A DNA stretch of 64,000 bases from Acidimicrobiales bacterium (lineage in GTDB: Bacteria; Actinomycetota; Acidimicrobiia; Acidimicrobiales; UBA8190), in the NCBI GenBank assembly GCA_035531755.1, contig DATKSK010000054.1, positions 28,203-92,202 on the forward strand. Direction: 5' to 3'. Under the pieces are notes generated by a model. The model did not search any database and was not told where the DNA came from. It worked only from the letters and a program-made list of their open reading frames with translations. The translations under genes were made by a program, and so were the position numbers. Shown here one piece after another: positions 18,312-30,779 of this stretch; position 1 is the first letter of the stretch; each line of letters starts with the position of its first letter.

Positions 18312-19712
18312 CTACGACCCGGTCGCCAGGGCGACGGCCTCCGCCAACGAGCGGGCGTGGAGCACCTCCATGCCCCGGGGGCCGTCGGGGCACGACTCGG
18401 GGACGAGGGCGTGACGGAACCCCACCCGGGCCGCCTCGGCCAGCCGGCGCGGCGCGTGGGGCACCTGGCGGATCTCCCCGCCCAGACCGACCTCGCCGAA
18501 GACGACCAGGTCGGGAGGCAACGGCCGGTCCACGACGGCGGAGGCGACGGCCAGGGCCAGGGCCAGGTCGGCGGCGGGCTCGGCCACCCGGATGCCGCCC
18601 ACGGCGGAGGCGAAGACGTCGGTGCGCGCCAACGACACCCCGGCACGCTGCTCGAGGACCGCCAGCAACAGGGCGAGGCGTCCACCGTCGACACCCTGGG
18701 CCGAGCGCCTGCTCGGCGTCTCCGCCGCGGTGCGCGCCGTCAGGGCTTGGAGCTCCACCAGCAGGGCGCGCTGGCCCTGCATGGCGGGGAGCACCGTGCT
18801 GCCCGGCGCGCCGGGGCGGCGGTCCCCGAGCAGCAGGCGGTAGGGGTCGGTCACCGCCGCCAGGCCGGTGTCGTTCATCTCGAAGAGCCCGAGCTCACCG
18901 GTGGGCCCGAAGCGGTGCTTGGCGGCCCGCACCGTCCGCAGGGCGTGATGCCGGTCGCCCTCCACGCTCAGGACGGTGTCGACCAGGTGCTCCAGCGTGC
19001 GCGGCCCCGCCAGGGTGCCGTCCTTGGTGACGTGGCCCACCAGCACGAACGGGACGCGATGGAGCTTGGCCAGGTGCACGACCATGTCGGTGCACGCCCG
19101 CACCTGCCCGAGGCTCCCCGGCGCCCCCGGCGTCCCGGGGTCGGTGACGGCCTGGACCGAGTCCACGACGACGAGCACCGGCGCGGTGTCGCGCAGGGCC
19201 CCGGGAACGGTGGACAGGTCGGTCGTGGCGAGCAGCATGAGCCCCGGGGGCAGCGGCCCCAGGCGCTCGGCGCGCAGGCGGACCTGCTGGGCGGACTCCT
19301 CGGCCGACACCAGCAGCACCCGCGCCCCGGTGGACGCCATCGACGACAAGACCTGGAGCAGGAGCGTCGACTTGCCGACCCCGGGCTCGCCGCCGAGCAG
19401 TGTCACCGAGCCCGGGACGAGGCCGCCGCCGAGCACCCGGTCGAGCTCGCCCAGGCCGGTCGGGACGGGCCCCGACTGCGTGGGGTCGACCTCGCCGAGA
19501 GGGGTGGGGTGCACGGCCGGCTCCGCCCACCGCCCCTCGGCGTCCGTGGCCGGCCAGCGGTCGGGTCGGGCGCGTGGCGGCACCGCCACCGTCTCGGCGA
19601 CGACTTCCTCGACGAGGCTGTTCCACTCGCCGCACGACGCACAGCGCCCCGCCCAGCGAGCGGTGGCCTCGCCGCACGAGGTACACCGGTGCACCGTCCG
19701 CGGCCGTCCCAC
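18312..19712 (-). CDS. radA: DNA repair protein RadA/Sms
   Basis: 466-residue ATPase that drives branch migration in recombination. N-terminal zinc finger CTSCG...CASCG (10-13, 25-28), RecA-like core with Walker A GEPGVGKS, Walker B VLVVVDSVQA, and a C-terminal Lon-protease-like domain (DVFASAVGGIRVAEPAADLALALA). The RadA signature KNRFG reads KHRFG here (AKHRFGPTGE), one substitution in a motif important for function. It ends about 320 bases before disA on the same strand; the radA-disA pairing is conserved in many Gram-positives. Confidence 0.96.
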   Translation of the reverse strand: MGRPRTVHRCTSCGEATARWAGRCASCGEWNSLVEEVVAETVAVPPRARPDRWPATDAEGRWAEPAVHPTPLGEVDPTQSGPVPTGLGELDRVLGGGLVPGSVTLLGGEPGVGKSTLLLQVLSSMASTGARVLLVSAEESAQQVRLRAERLGPLPPGLMLLATTDLSTVPGALRDTAPVLVVVDSVQAVTDPGTPGAPGSLGQVRACTDMVVHLAKLHRVPFVLVGHVTKDGTLAGPRTLEHLVDTVLSVEGDRHHALRTVRAAKHRFGPTGELGLFEMNDTGLAAVTDPYRLLLGDRRPGAPGSTVLPAMQGQRALLVELQALTARTAAETPSRRSAQGVDGGRLALLLAVLEQRAGVSLARTDVFASAVGGIRVAEPAADLALALAVASAVVDRPLPPDLVVFGEVGLGGEIRQVPHAPRRLAEAARVGFRHALVPESCPDGPRGMEVLHARSLAEAVALATGS

Positions 19713-19768
19713 ACGGGGAGGCTACGGGTCGGGTGTGTCGGCCGGCCGGGACCGCCGTCAGGGTGCGG

Positions 19769-22255
<2,487 letters not shown>

Positions 22256-22313
22256 CAGACCGCCTCCCTCGACGGCTCGAATCCTGAGCAGAGTCTACCG
22301 GGCGTGCTCCAGG

Positions 22314-22339
22314 AACAGACACCACGACGCCCCGTTTCC
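22314..22339 (-). promoter_or_regulatory. Possible SigR/SigH-type promoter of clpC
   Basis: GGAAAC (22339-22334), a 17-base gap, then GTT (22316-22314), close to the GGAAY-N16-20-GTT form used by disulfide-stress sigma factors. clpC is in the SigR regulon in Streptomyces, and a sigR gene is present in this window. A short motif like this can occur by chance. Confidence 0.3.
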
Positions 22340-22501
22340 TGTGAGCACGAGGACCCGTTCCCGTCCCCGGTTCCATCGGCACCTCGGCCCCGAACCCTGA
22401 CCAGGACCACAGACGGTAGTCAGGCCCCTCCCCCCGCCGCGCACCCCGCCACCAGGCCTCGTTGTCCCACATCGGGATCCTTCGCCTATCGTTCCCCTCT
22501 G

Positions 22502-23482
22502 GTGGACACCGCCCCCCTGCTGTCGCTCCCCTTCCTCCAAGACGACCTCGCACGGCTCGAGCCCGAGCTCCGGACGGCCGTCGGCTCGGGCGACCCGTTC
22601 CTGGACGAGGTGACCACGCACCTGATCGCCGCGGGGGGAAAGCGCCTGCGCCCCAGCCTCGCCCTGGCGGCCGCCACCCTCGGCCGGCACCCGGCGACCG
22701 CCGACGACCTGCAGGGGGCCGTCGCCGTCGAGCTCGTGCACCTGGCCTCGCTCTACCACGACGACGTCATGGACGAGGCGCTGGTCCGGCGGAACGTCGA
22801 GAGCGTCAACGCCCGTTTCGGCAACCTCGTCGCCATCGTGGCCGGCGACTTCCTCCTGGCCCGGTCGGCCGAGATCGCCGCCTCGCTCGGCACCGAGATC
22901 GCCGGGCTGCTCGCCAACACGCTGGGCCTGCTGTGCCAGGGCCAGGTCACCGAGGTGCGCGCCGCCTACAGCACCGAGCGCACGGAGGCGGACTACCTGA
23001 CGACCATCGAGGGGAAGACCGCCGCGCTCATGGCCACGTCGTGCCGCATCGGCGCCCTCACCGGGGGCCTGGCGCGGCCCGAGGTGGAGGTGCTCACGAG
23101 CTTCGGCCGCTGCTTCGGGGTGCTGTTCCAGCTGCGCGACGACATCCTCGACGTCGTCGCCAACGACGAGGAGCTGGGCAAGCCCGCCGGCCAGGACCTG
23201 GCCGAGGGCATCTACACGCTGCCCGTGCTGCTGGCCCTGCGCGACCCGGCCACCGGGCCCGAGCTCCGGCCCCTGCTGGGTCAGCCGCTCGACCAGCCCG
23301 AGCGGGACAAGGCCCGCGCCATCGTGGCGGGCTCGCGTGCCATCGCCGACACCATCGCCACCGGCCGCCGCTACGTCGACGAGGCGCTCCAGGCGGCCGG
23401 GGCCGTCGGCGAGCAGGCGCTCGGCCACGCGCTGGGCGAGCTGGCCCGCTCCCTGCTCGAAGGCCTGCCCGTCTCCAAGTAG
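22502..23482 (+). CDS. Polyprenyl (long-chain) diphosphate synthase
   Basis: 326-residue trans-isoprenyl diphosphate synthase. GGKRLRPSLAL, first Asp-rich motif DDVMDE, GDFLLARS, and second Asp-rich motif LRDDILD are all present, so it is catalytically intact. Chain length (hepta- to nonaprenyl, quinone side chain) cannot be read with certainty; the residues before DDVMD (ASLYH) lack a bulky pair, consistent with a long product. The GTG at 22502 lacks a ribosome site; a TATCGT box at 22487-22492 suggests a leaderless message. It is the heptaprenyl-type synthase common in actinobacteria and receives MEP-pathway precursors. Confidence 0.9.
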   Translation: MDTAPLLSLPFLQDDLARLEPELRTAVGSGDPFLDEVTTHLIAAGGKRLRPSLALAAATLGRHPATADDLQGAVAVELVHLASLYHDDVMDEALVRRNVESVNARFGNLVAIVAGDFLLARSAEIAASLGTEIAGLLANTLGLLCQGQVTEVRAAYSTERTEADYLTTIEGKTAALMATSCRIGALTGGLARPEVEVLTSFGRCFGVLFQLRDDILDVVANDEELGKPAGQDLAEGIYTLPVLLALRDPATGPELRPLLGQPLDQPERDKARAIVAGSRAIADTIATGRRYVDEALQAAGAVGEQALGHALGELARSLLEGLPVSK

Positions 23483-23540
23483 GCCCGGCGGCGTCGGCCG
23501 CCCGCGACCCGCGGACCGTGGGCCGCCGTGATCACGGTGG

Positions 23541-24944
23541 TCAGCGCTCGGGGCGCAGGGTGGGGAAGGCGATGACCTCCCGGATGTTGGCCACGTCGGC
23601 CAGCAGCATCACGAGGCGGTCGATCCCGATGCCGAGCCCCGCCGTGGGGGGAAGGCCGTGCTCGAGGGCGCGCAGGTAGTCCTCGTCGACGACCATGGCC
23701 TCCTCGTCCCCGGCGGCGTGGGCCACGGCCTGGGCCTCGAACCGGGCGCGCTGGTCGTCGGGGTCGACGAGCTCGGAGAAGGCGTTCACCAGCTCGCGGC
23801 CGGCGACGATGCCCTCGAAGCGCTCGACGAGGTCGGGGTCCGACCGGTGGCGCCGTGCCAGCGGCGACACCTCGGCGGGGAAGTCCATGACGAAGACGGG
23901 GCCCCACAGATCGGGCTCGGTCGTCTTCTCGTACAGCTCCAGCAGCAGCTTGCCCGCGCCCCACGACGGGTCGGGGTCCACCCCGGCGGCGGCCACGCGG
24001 CGGCGCAGCTCCCCGACCGGCGTGTGCACGTCGACGGCCTCGCCGGTGGCCTCGCGCACGAGCTCGGCCATGGTGGCCCGGCGCCACGGCGGCGTGAGGT
24101 CGAGCTCGCGGCCCTGGTACGTCAGGCGCGCCGTGCCGCACAGCTCGGTCGCCAGGCCCGACACCAGATCCTCGACCAGCACGGCGAGGTCCCCGTAGTC
24201 GGCGTACGCCTGGTAGAGCTCGAGCATCGTGAATTCCGGGTTGTGGCGCGGGGAGAGCCCCTCGTTGCGGAACACCCGGGCGATCTCGAACACCTTCTCG
24301 AAGCCGCCCACGACGAGGCGCTTCAGGTACAGCTCGGGGGCGATGCGCAGGAACAGGTCGGTGCCGAGCGCGTTGTGGTGCGTGACGAAGGGCTTGGCCA
24401 GCGCCCCACCGGGGATGCCGTGGAGCACCGGCGTCTCGACCTCGACGAACCCCGTGGCCTCGAGGCGCCGGCGCACGGAGCTGATCAACGCGCTCCGCAG
24501 GGACAGGACCTCGCGGGTGCGCTCGTTGGCCCACAGGTCCACCTCGCGCTGGCGGAACCGGGTCTCGACGTCGGACACGCCCTTCCACTTGTCGCCGAAG
24601 CTGCGCCGGGCCTCGGCCAGCAGCACCCAGCGATGGACCTGCACCGACAATTCCCCTTTGCGGGTGCGCACCACGCGCCCGGTCGCCCCCACCCAGTCCC
24701 CGAGCGACAGCTTGGAGAAGCGGTCGAAGTCCGCGGTGACCTTCTCGAGGGCGAACAGCTGCACCTGCCCCGACGAGTCGCGCAGGGTGGCGAAGGCCAG
24801 GCGTCCCTGGGGCCGGACGAGCATGACCCGCCCCGCCACGGCGACCTCGTCCTCGGTCTCCTCCCCCGCGCCGAGCGACTCGTAGCGCGCCTGGAGCCCG
24901 GCGGCGTCGGCCGTGCGATGGAACGAGTACGGGACGTCGGCCAC
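23541..24944 (-). CDS. lysS: Lysine--tRNA ligase, class II
   Basis: 467 residues. N-terminal OB-fold anticodon-binding domain ([21 protein letters not shown]), then the class II catalytic core: motif 1 around [12 protein letters not shown], motif 2 [18 protein letters not shown], and motif 3 [14 protein letters not shown]. The start is GTG at 24944. It is the last gene of the long minus-strand cofactor run, 75 bases after coaX, as in M. tuberculosis where lysS lies just past coaX. Confidence 0.97.
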   Translation of the reverse strand: MADVPYSFHRTADAAGLQARYESLGAGEETEDEVAVAGRVMLVRPQGRLAFATLRDSSGQVQLFALEKVTADFDRFSKLSLGDWVGATGRVVRTRKGELSVQVHRWVLLAEARRSFGDKWKGVSDVETRFRQREVDLWANERTREVLSLRSALISSVRRRLEATGFVEVETPVLHGIPGGALAKPFVTHHNALGTDLFLRIAPELYLKRLVVGGFEKVFEIARVFRNEGLSPRHNPEFTMLELYQAYADYGDLAVLVEDLVSGLATELCGTARLTYQGRELDLTPPWRRATMAELVREATGEAVDVHTPVGELRRRVAAAGVDPDPSWGAGKLLLELYEKTTEPDLWGPVFVMDFPAEVSPLARRHRSDPDLVERFEGIVAGRELVNAFSELVDPDDQRARFEAQAVAHAAGDEEAMVVDEDYLRALEHGLPPTAGLGIGIDRLVMLLADVANIREVIAFPTLRPER

Positions 24945-25019
24945 GGGGCCGCAGGCTATCGGGTCGGCACCACCCGCCCGCGGCCCCCAACGCCCCGCCG
25001 CCGCGTCCGGCGCCCGGCG

Positions 25020-25853
25020 TCAGCCCGGCTTGGCGTTGCGCTCGTAGACCAGGCGCAGGCCGTGCAGCGTCAGCCAGGGCTCACGGTGCTCGATGCACGC
25101 CGACAGCGGCGAGATGATTTCGGACAATCCGCCGGTGGCCACCACGGTGGCGTGGCCGAGCTCGTCCATGATGCGCCGGCACATGCCGTCGACCTGCGCG
25201 GCGTAGCCGTACAGCGCGCCGGACTGGATCGACTCGACGGTGGACTTCCCGATGACGCTGCGCGGTTCGACGAGCTCGACCCGGCGCAGGGCGGCGGCGT
25301 GGTGGAACAACGCGTCCATGGAGATGGCGATGCCCGGGGCGATGGCCCCGCCGAGGTACTCCCCGACGCCCGAGATGGCGTCGAAGGTGGTGGCCGTCCC
25401 GAGGTCCACCACGATGCACGGGCCGCCGTAGAGGTCGTAGGCGCCGATGGCGTTGGCGATGCGGTCGGCGCCGACCTCCTTGGGGTTGTCATAGAGGATG
25501 GGCATCCCCGACCGCACGCCCGGCTCGAGCACGACGCACGGGACGTCGAACCACCGGCTCGCCATGTCGCGCAACGCCGTGGTGACACGCGGGACCGACG
25601 ACGTGACCGCCACGCCCGTCACCACCTCGTCGACGTCGAGGCCGTCGAGGTTCAGCAGCTCCGACATGAGCAGGGCGTGCTCGTCGGGCGTGCGCTCGTC
25701 GACCGTCGACAGCCGCCAGTGGTGGGTGAGGCCGGCGGGCTCCGGTGGTGCGGGGGGGGCGGGGCGGCTCCCGCTCGGCGGCTCGTCGCCGGGGCCGAGG
25801 GAGAACAGGCCGATCACGGTCTCGGTGTTCCCGACGTCGATGGCAAGCAGCAC
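25020..25853 (-). CDS. coaX: Type III pantothenate kinase
   Basis: First step of CoA synthesis from pantothenate. 277-residue ASKHA-fold enzyme: MLLAIDVGNTETVIGLF (phosphate-1 motif with the key Asp), GADRIANAIGA, VDLGTATTFD (phosphate-2), and GGAIAPGI. An Asp/Pro-rich loop at residues ~20-40 is longer than usual. The GTG start at 25853 lies 3 bases after the nadC stop. Two other pantothenate genes, panC and panD, lie upstream in the same run, with nadBC inserted between. Confidence 0.96.
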   Translation of the reverse strand: MLLAIDVGNTETVIGLFSLGPGDEPPSGSRPAPPAPPEPAGLTHHWRLSTVDERTPDEHALLMSELLNLDGLDVDEVVTGVAVTSSVPRVTTALRDMASRWFDVPCVVLEPGVRSGMPILYDNPKEVGADRIANAIGAYDLYGGPCIVVDLGTATTFDAISGVGEYLGGAIAPGIAISMDALFHHAAALRRVELVEPRSVIGKSTVESIQSGALYGYAAQVDGMCRRIMDELGHATVVATGGLSEIISPLSACIEHREPWLTLHGLRLVYERNAKPG

Positions 25854-25856
25854 GTG

Positions 25857-26810
25857 TCAGTCCTCCACGATGTCGAGGCCGAGGTCCACGATGGGCGCCG
25901 AGTGGGTGATGGCGCCCACCGAGATCAGGTCCGCGCCGGCCGCCGCGTAGGCCGGGGCGCGCTCGAGGGTCACGCCCCCCGAGACCTCCACGAGCACGGT
26001 GCCCGGCGCCTCGGCCGTGCGGGCGCGCACCAGGGCCACGCACTCGGAGACCTGGGACGGCGTCATGTTGTCCAGGAGCACCGCCGAGGCGCCCGCGTCG
26101 ACCGCCTCCGACACCTGCTCGGGCCGGTCGCACTCCACTTCCACCATACGGCCGGGCCACCACCGGCGCGCCAGCGCCACGGCTTCTGCGATGCCGAGTC
26201 GCCCCAGGTGGTTGTCCTTGACCAGCACGGCGTCGGACAGGCCGGCGCGGTGGTTCCACCCGCCGCCGGCGCGCACCGCCGCCTTCTCGAGGGCGCGCAG
26301 CCCCGGTGTGGTCTTGCGCGTGTCGAGCACGCGCGTGGCGGGGTTGGCGACTGTCACGGCGTCGACGAAACGACGCGCCAAGGTGGCCACCCCCGACAGG
26401 TGGCACAGGAAATTGAGCGCGGTGCGCTCGGCGGTGAGGACCGATCGCATGGGCCCCGATACCTCGGCCACCACCGACCCCGGCGCCAGCCACCCGCCGT
26501 CGGGCACGCGCCAGTCGACGACGAGCGCCGGGTCCACCTGCGCGAACGCCTCGAGCGCGCACAGCCGACCGGCGAGGACCCCGTCGGCCCGGGCCACCAC
26601 GCGGACGCGGATCGTCTCGGTCTCCGGGACCAGCATGGCGGTGAGATCGCCGAGCTGGCCCATGTCCTCCGCCAGGGCCCGCGCCACCGCGTCGCGCGCC
26701 GCGGCGCGCGGCGGGTCCGCGGGGCCCGACGACGGCCACGCCGCCAGCAGGTCGTCCATGGCGGCGTCGGCGCCCACGCCCGGCCGGCCCGGGCCCGCCG
26801 GGCCCGTCAC
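25857..26810 (-). CDS. nadC: Nicotinate-nucleotide pyrophosphorylase (carboxylating)
   Basis: Converts quinolinate plus PRPP to nicotinate mononucleotide in de novo NAD synthesis. 317 residues from the GTG that overlaps the nadB stop (GTGA); ATG 26759 would give 300. Motifs: LAEDMGQLGDLT, ERTALNFLCHLSGVAT, LDTRKTTPGLR, GGGWNHRAGLSDAVLVKDNH, and VEVSGGVTLE. All PRPP and quinolinate-binding positions look standard. It is coupled to nadB. Confidence 0.95.
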   Translation of the reverse strand: MTGPAGPGRPGVGADAAMDDLLAAWPSSGPADPPRAAARDAVARALAEDMGQLGDLTAMLVPETETIRVRVVARADGVLAGRLCALEAFAQVDPALVVDWRVPDGGWLAPGSVVAEVSGPMRSVLTAERTALNFLCHLSGVATLARRFVDAVTVANPATRVLDTRKTTPGLRALEKAAVRAGGGWNHRAGLSDAVLVKDNHLGRLGIAEAVALARRWWPGRMVEVECDRPEQVSEAVDAGASAVLLDNMTPSQVSECVALVRARTAEAPGTVLVEVSGGVTLERAPAYAAAGADLISVGAITHSAPIVDLGLDIVED

Positions 26811-28525
26811 GGCACGCCCGCGCCCGCGCCCGGCACCGCGCCCGCGCCCGCCTCCGGCACCGCGCCCGCGCCCGCGCCCGGCGGGGCGGTGCGGCGGTGG
26901 ACCAGGCGGCAGCGCCACTGCGCCCGGGTGTCGGGATGGTCCCGCCGGGCGTGGGCCCCGCGGGTCTCCTCCCGGGCGTGCGCGGCACGCAGCAGCGCGG
27001 CCGCCACCGTCGTCAGGTTGGCGAGCTCGCCGGTGGCCCGGTCGCGGGCGAGCCCGGGCAGCGAGGCGCCGACCGCGCCCACCTCGTCGGCGGCCGCGGC
27101 CAGCGACGCCGGCGACCGCAGCACGCCGGCACCGTCGGTCATGGCCCGCTGGAGCCGGTCGCGCAGCTTCCCTGTGTCGCCGTCGCCGTCGCCGTCGCCG
27201 TCGTCATCGCCGCCACGGCCGCCGTTGCGCGCGGCATCGGCCGCGTCGGTGCCCGTCCCGGCCCACGCCGGTGACGGCACCGTGTCGACATCGATGCAGG
27301 CGATGCCGTCCGGGGCGTGGACCGCCCCGAGCAGCGCGCGCATCACCCCGGTCGGGGTGGGCCCGTCGTGCCCCGCGGCGATGGCCTCGGCCAGCCGCGC
27401 CCCGAACACCATGCCCTCGAGCAGCGAGTTCGACGCCAGCCGGTTGGCCCCGTGCACCCCCGTGCACGCCGCCTCCCCCGCCGCCCACAGCCCGGGCAAC
27501 GCGCTGGCCCCGTCGAGGTCGGTGACCACACCGCCCGACAGGTAGTGGGCGGCCGGCGCGATGGGCAGCCAGTCCACCGTGGGGTCGAGCCCCGCGGCGT
27601 GCAGCGACGCCGCCACCGTGGGGAAACGGGCGTCGAACGACTCGAGCCCGGTGGCGTCGAGCCACAGGAACTCGACACCCTGCGCGGCCATGCGGTCGGC
27701 CATGGCGCGGCTCACCACGTCGCGCGCCGCCAACTCGTCCACGAAGCGCTCCCCGTCGGCGTCGCGCAACAGGGCCCCGTGCCCGCGCAGGGCCTCGGAC
27801 AGCAGCGGGCGGGGCATCGCCGGGTGGTGCAGCGCCGTCGGATGGAACTGGAAGAACTCGAGGTCCGCCACGGGCACCCCGGCACGCAGGGCCATGGCCA
27901 CGCCGTCGCCCGTGGCCTCCTTCGGGTTGGTGGTCACCGCGTAGAGCTGCCCGGCGCCGCCCGTGGCCAGCACCACCTGCCCGGCCCGTACCTCCCGGCG
28001 CTGGCCCTCGGGGTCGAGGGCGGTGACGCCGACGCACCGGCCGTGCTCCACCACGAAATCCACCGCGAACCACTGCTCGAGCACGGCCGCGGCGCTGCGG
28101 CGGACGGCGGAGACGAGAGCCCGCTCGACCTCGGCCCCCGTGGCGGCTCCGCCGGCGTGCAGGACCCGGGCGGTGGAGTGCCCGCCCTCGCGTGCCAACG
28201 ACAGGTCACCGCCGGCCTCGCGGTCGAACACCGCGCCCAGGCGGATCAGCTCGTCGACCCGGCCGGGCCCCTCGTCGACCAGGACGCGCACGGCGTCGAC
28301 GTCGCACAGCCCGGCGCCCGCTGCCAGGGTGTCGGCCAGGTGGAGGTCGGCCGAGTCCTCGTCCCCGCCCACGGCGGCGGCGATGCCGCCCTGTGCCCAC
28401 CGGGTCGCCGACTGCGAGAGGTCGGCCTTGGTGAGCACGCCGACGCGCAGTCCCGGCGTGGCCAGCCGGACGACGGCGGAGAGCCCCGCCACCCCGGACC
28501 CGAGGACGAGGACGTCGAGTTCCAC
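26807..28525 (-). CDS. nadB: L-aspartate oxidase
   Basis: Flavoenzyme oxidising aspartate to iminoaspartate for quinolinate. 572 residues. FAD-binding GSGVAGLSAVVRLA at the N-terminus, SQSATRWAQGGIAAA, FFQFHPTAL, and GANRLASNSLLEGMVFGARL; the helical cap follows. It carries an insert GGDDDGDGDGDGD near residue 435 and a GAGAGAVP-repeat tail, both from short tandem repeats. NadA (quinolinate synthase) is not adjacent, unusual for an actinobacterial nadABC set, so it must be elsewhere. It sits between panD and nadC. Confidence 0.95.
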   Translation of the reverse strand: MELDVLVLGSGVAGLSAVVRLATPGLRVGVLTKADLSQSATRWAQGGIAAAVGGDEDSADLHLADTLAAGAGLCDVDAVRVLVDEGPGRVDELIRLGAVFDREAGGDLSLAREGGHSTARVLHAGGAATGAEVERALVSAVRRSAAAVLEQWFAVDFVVEHGRCVGVTALDPEGQRREVRAGQVVLATGGAGQLYAVTTNPKEATGDGVAMALRAGVPVADLEFFQFHPTALHHPAMPRPLLSEALRGHGALLRDADGERFVDELAARDVVSRAMADRMAAQGVEFLWLDATGLESFDARFPTVAASLHAAGLDPTVDWLPIAPAAHYLSGGVVTDLDGASALPGLWAAGEAACTGVHGANRLASNSLLEGMVFGARLAEAIAAGHDGPTPTGVMRALLGAVHAPDGIACIDVDTVPSPAWAGTGTDAADAARNGGRGGDDDGDGDGDGDTGKLRDRLQRAMTDGAGVLRSPASLAAAADEVGAVGASLPGLARDRATGELANLTTVAAALLRAAHAREETRGAHARRDHPDTRAQWRCRLVHRRTAPPGAGAGAVPEAGAGAVPGAGAGVP

Positions 28526-28562
28526 GGCAGGCGCGCCCCGGAGCGTGGGTCTGGGCCCGGGA

Positions 28563-28955
28563 TCAGCTGGTGACGGCCCGGTGCAGCTCGGCCTCGAGCT
28601 GCGCGGCGCTCACGTCCACCACGGCGTTGGTGGCGTCCACGTGGACGACCGTGGGCTCGAAGCCGGCGAGCTCGGCGATCTCGTAGTCGGCGTAGGTGAT
28701 GACGATCACCTTGTCGCCCCGGTGCACGAGCCGTGCCGCCGCCCCGTTGAGGCACACCTCACCGGGCCCGCCGACGATGGCGTAGGTCTCGAAGCGCGCG
28801 CCGTTGTCGATGTCGAGGACGGACACCTGCTCGTACTCCAGGATGTCGGCCAGCGCCATCAGCTCGGGGTCGAGGCTGATGGACCCCACGTAGTCGAGGT
28901 TGGCGTCGGTGACCGTCGCCCGGTGGATCTTGGACTTCATCATGCGCCGGCGCAT
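28563..28955 (-). CDS. panD: Aspartate 1-decarboxylase proenzyme
   Basis: Makes beta-alanine from aspartate for pantothenate. 130 residues, with the self-cleavage site in YVGSISLDP (Gly-Ser; Ser becomes the pyruvoyl group) and [20 protein letters not shown] near the C-terminus. The ATG at 28955 begins one base after the panC stop and has AGGAG about eight bases upstream, inside the end of panC. Its product supplies the adjacent pantothenate synthetase. Confidence 0.96.
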   Translation of the reverse strand: MRRRMMKSKIHRATVTDANLDYVGSISLDPELMALADILEYEQVSVLDIDNGARFETYAIVGGPGEVCLNGAAARLVHRGDKVIVITYADYEIAELAGFEPTVVHVDATNAVVDVSAAQLEAELHRAVTS

Positions 28956-28956
28956 C

Positions 28957-30735
28957 TCAACGCTCCTCTCCGGTATTGACGAGCACGAGCTCCGGCACCG
29001 GGGCGGGCGTCGCCGGCGCCCGCACGCCGTCGTTGTCGATGAGCCGGACCGAGCCGACCCGCGCCGCCACGAGCAGACGGACCTCCGCCTCCACGACCGA
29101 CGGGCACCGGAGGGTCCCCGGGTCGACCACCACGGCGTAGTCGGGCGCCACCAGCGGCTCGCCCGCCAGCACCGCCATCATGACGGCGCGCACGCGCACC
29201 GGGTCGCGCTCGCCGCGCTCGACGCACGCCCGCCCGGCGCCCAGGGCGCGGTGCAGTGCCAGCGCGGCGCGGCGCTCGGTGCGCGTCAGCCGCGTGTTGC
29301 GGCTCGACATGGCCAGGCCGTCGGGCTCGCGCACCGTCGGGCACCCCACCACCTCGACGGGGATGGACAGGTCGGCGACGAGCCGGCGGACCACGGCCAG
29401 CTGCTGGAAGTCCTTCTCGCCGAAATACGCCCGGCACCGGCCCGCCAGGAAGAAGAGCTTGGCCACCACGGTGGCCACCCCGTCGAAGTGCCCCGGGCGC
29501 GAGGCCCCTTCGAGGCCCTCGCTGACGCCCGCGACGTGCAGCGTGGTGGCGACCGGCGCCGGGTGCCCGGGGTACATCTCCTCGACGGCCGGGGCGAACA
29601 CGACCGAGGCCCCGCCGGCACGGGCGAGCGCCACGTCCCCGGCGAGGTCGCGCCGGTAGGCGGCCAGGTCGGCGGCGTCGTCGAACTGGAGCGGGTTGAC
29701 GAAGACGGTCACGGCCACGACGTCGCATTCCGAGGCGGCGCGCTCGATGAGCGAGCGGTGCCCGGCGTGCAGCGCCCCCATGGTCGGGACGAGGCCGACG
29801 CGGCGGCCCACGGCGCGCTCGGCCTCGAGGGCCTCGGCGAATTCGGCGGCGGACGTCACCACGCGCACCCGCGCCGGGCGCGTCCGGCGGGAGCCGGGCC
29901 GGGCGCCGGCCCCGGACGCGGCCACAGTGCCGTCGGTGGCCCCGGTGCCGTCGGTGGCCCCAGTGCCGTTCGTCACGAGGTCGCCGGGCTCGGCGGCCGA
30001 GCCGGCGGGCGAGCCGGGCCCCGGACGCGAGGCGGCCAGGCGGCGGGCGAGATCGACACCGGCGTCGTACCCGGGGCGCTCGGAGGCGTCGAGGGCACGG
30101 CGGTGCCGTTCGAGGGTGGCCTCGTCCCCGCGGGCCGCCGGGCCGGTCAAGGCGGCCGCGGGGCCGAGCTCGGCGGCGTCGGTGAGGGCGGCGCGCGCCA
30201 GGCCGACGAAGGCGTCGAGGCCCAGCCCGGCGGACGCCGCCACCCGCTCCACCTGGCCCATCAGGGACACGACGTGGTTGGCGGCGATGCAGGCGGCGGC
30301 GTGGTACGCCGCCCGGTGCTCCTCCTCGACGACGACGATCGTGCCGTCGAGCGAGCGGGCCAGCCGCCGGGCGACGGGGTCGCCGGCCACGGCGAAGGTG
30401 ATGCCGCTGCGCAGCCGGAGCCGGCCCACCTCGGGCGAGGGCAGCGGGACCAGGGGGTGCAGGGAGGCCCGGCGGGCATGGGGGGCCAGGACATCGAGGC
30501 TCAGGGCGCCCGACAGGTGCAGGACGACGGTCCCCGGCTCGGGGGTCACCGCCGCGGCCACGTCGGCGATGGCGGAATCGGGCGTGGCGATGACGAGCAC
30601 GTCCACGCCCGACGCCGCGCCGGCGAGGTCGTCCCGGCGCGACAGCACGGCACGCACGTCGTGGCCGGCGTCGGCCAGAGCCGCAGCAAGCGAACGACCG
30701 GCCCGTCCAGGGCCGACAATCCGGATGGATGCCAC
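28957..30735 (-). CDS. panC: Fused DUF2520 (Rossmann) and pantothenate synthetase protein
   Basis: 592-residue two-part protein. Residues ~1-255: Rossmann domain ([29 protein letters not shown]) plus a DUF2520 helical part ([17 protein letters not shown]), resembling ketopantoate reductase relatives. Residues ~255-295: linker with [15 protein letters not shown] repeats. Residues ~296-592: PanC, with [27 protein letters not shown], and SSRNTRL, joining pantoate and beta-alanine. In M. tuberculosis the two are separate neighbouring genes (Rv3603c, Rv3602c). The frame is open throughout. The GTG at 30735 has AAAGGGG five bases upstream. A reductase role for the first half is inferred from fold and context. 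Confidence 0.92.
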   Translation of the reverse strand: MASIRIVGPGRAGRSLAAALADAGHDVRAVLSRRDDLAGAASGVDVLVIATPDSAIADVAAAVTPEPGTVVLHLSGALSLDVLAPHARRASLHPLVPLPSPEVGRLRLRSGITFAVAGDPVARRLARSLDGTIVVVEEEHRAAYHAAACIAANHVVSLMGQVERVAASAGLGLDAFVGLARAALTDAAELGPAAALTGPAARGDEATLERHRRALDASERPGYDAGVDLARRLAASRPGPGSPAGSAAEPGDLVTNGTGATDGTGATDGTVAASGAGARPGSRRTRPARVRVVTSAAEFAEALEAERAVGRRVGLVPTMGALHAGHRSLIERAASECDVVAVTVFVNPLQFDDAADLAAYRRDLAGDVALARAGGASVVFAPAVEEMYPGHPAPVATTLHVAGVSEGLEGASRPGHFDGVATVVAKLFFLAGRCRAYFGEKDFQQLAVVRRLVADLSIPVEVVGCPTVREPDGLAMSSRNTRLTRTERRAALALHRALGAGRACVERGERDPVRVRAVMMAVLAGEPLVAPDYAVVVDPGTLRCPSVVEAEVRLLVAARVGSVRLIDNDGVRAPATPAPVPELVLVNTGEER

Positions 30736-30779
30736 CAGACCCCTTTCTGCGCTCCAGCCCCTTCCGGGTGCCGGTCGCG

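Noticed and set aside
23658..27545. 1295-codon plus-strand frame
   Set aside because: Antisense to lysS, coaX, nadC and nadB, which all have full family motifs. Its own composition is His/Arg/Gly-rich with no domains.
28957..30735. PanC/DUF2520 fusion as a frameshift artefact
   Set aside because: The frame is open for all 592 codons, the linker has in-frame repeats, and no stop or start signals lie between domains.
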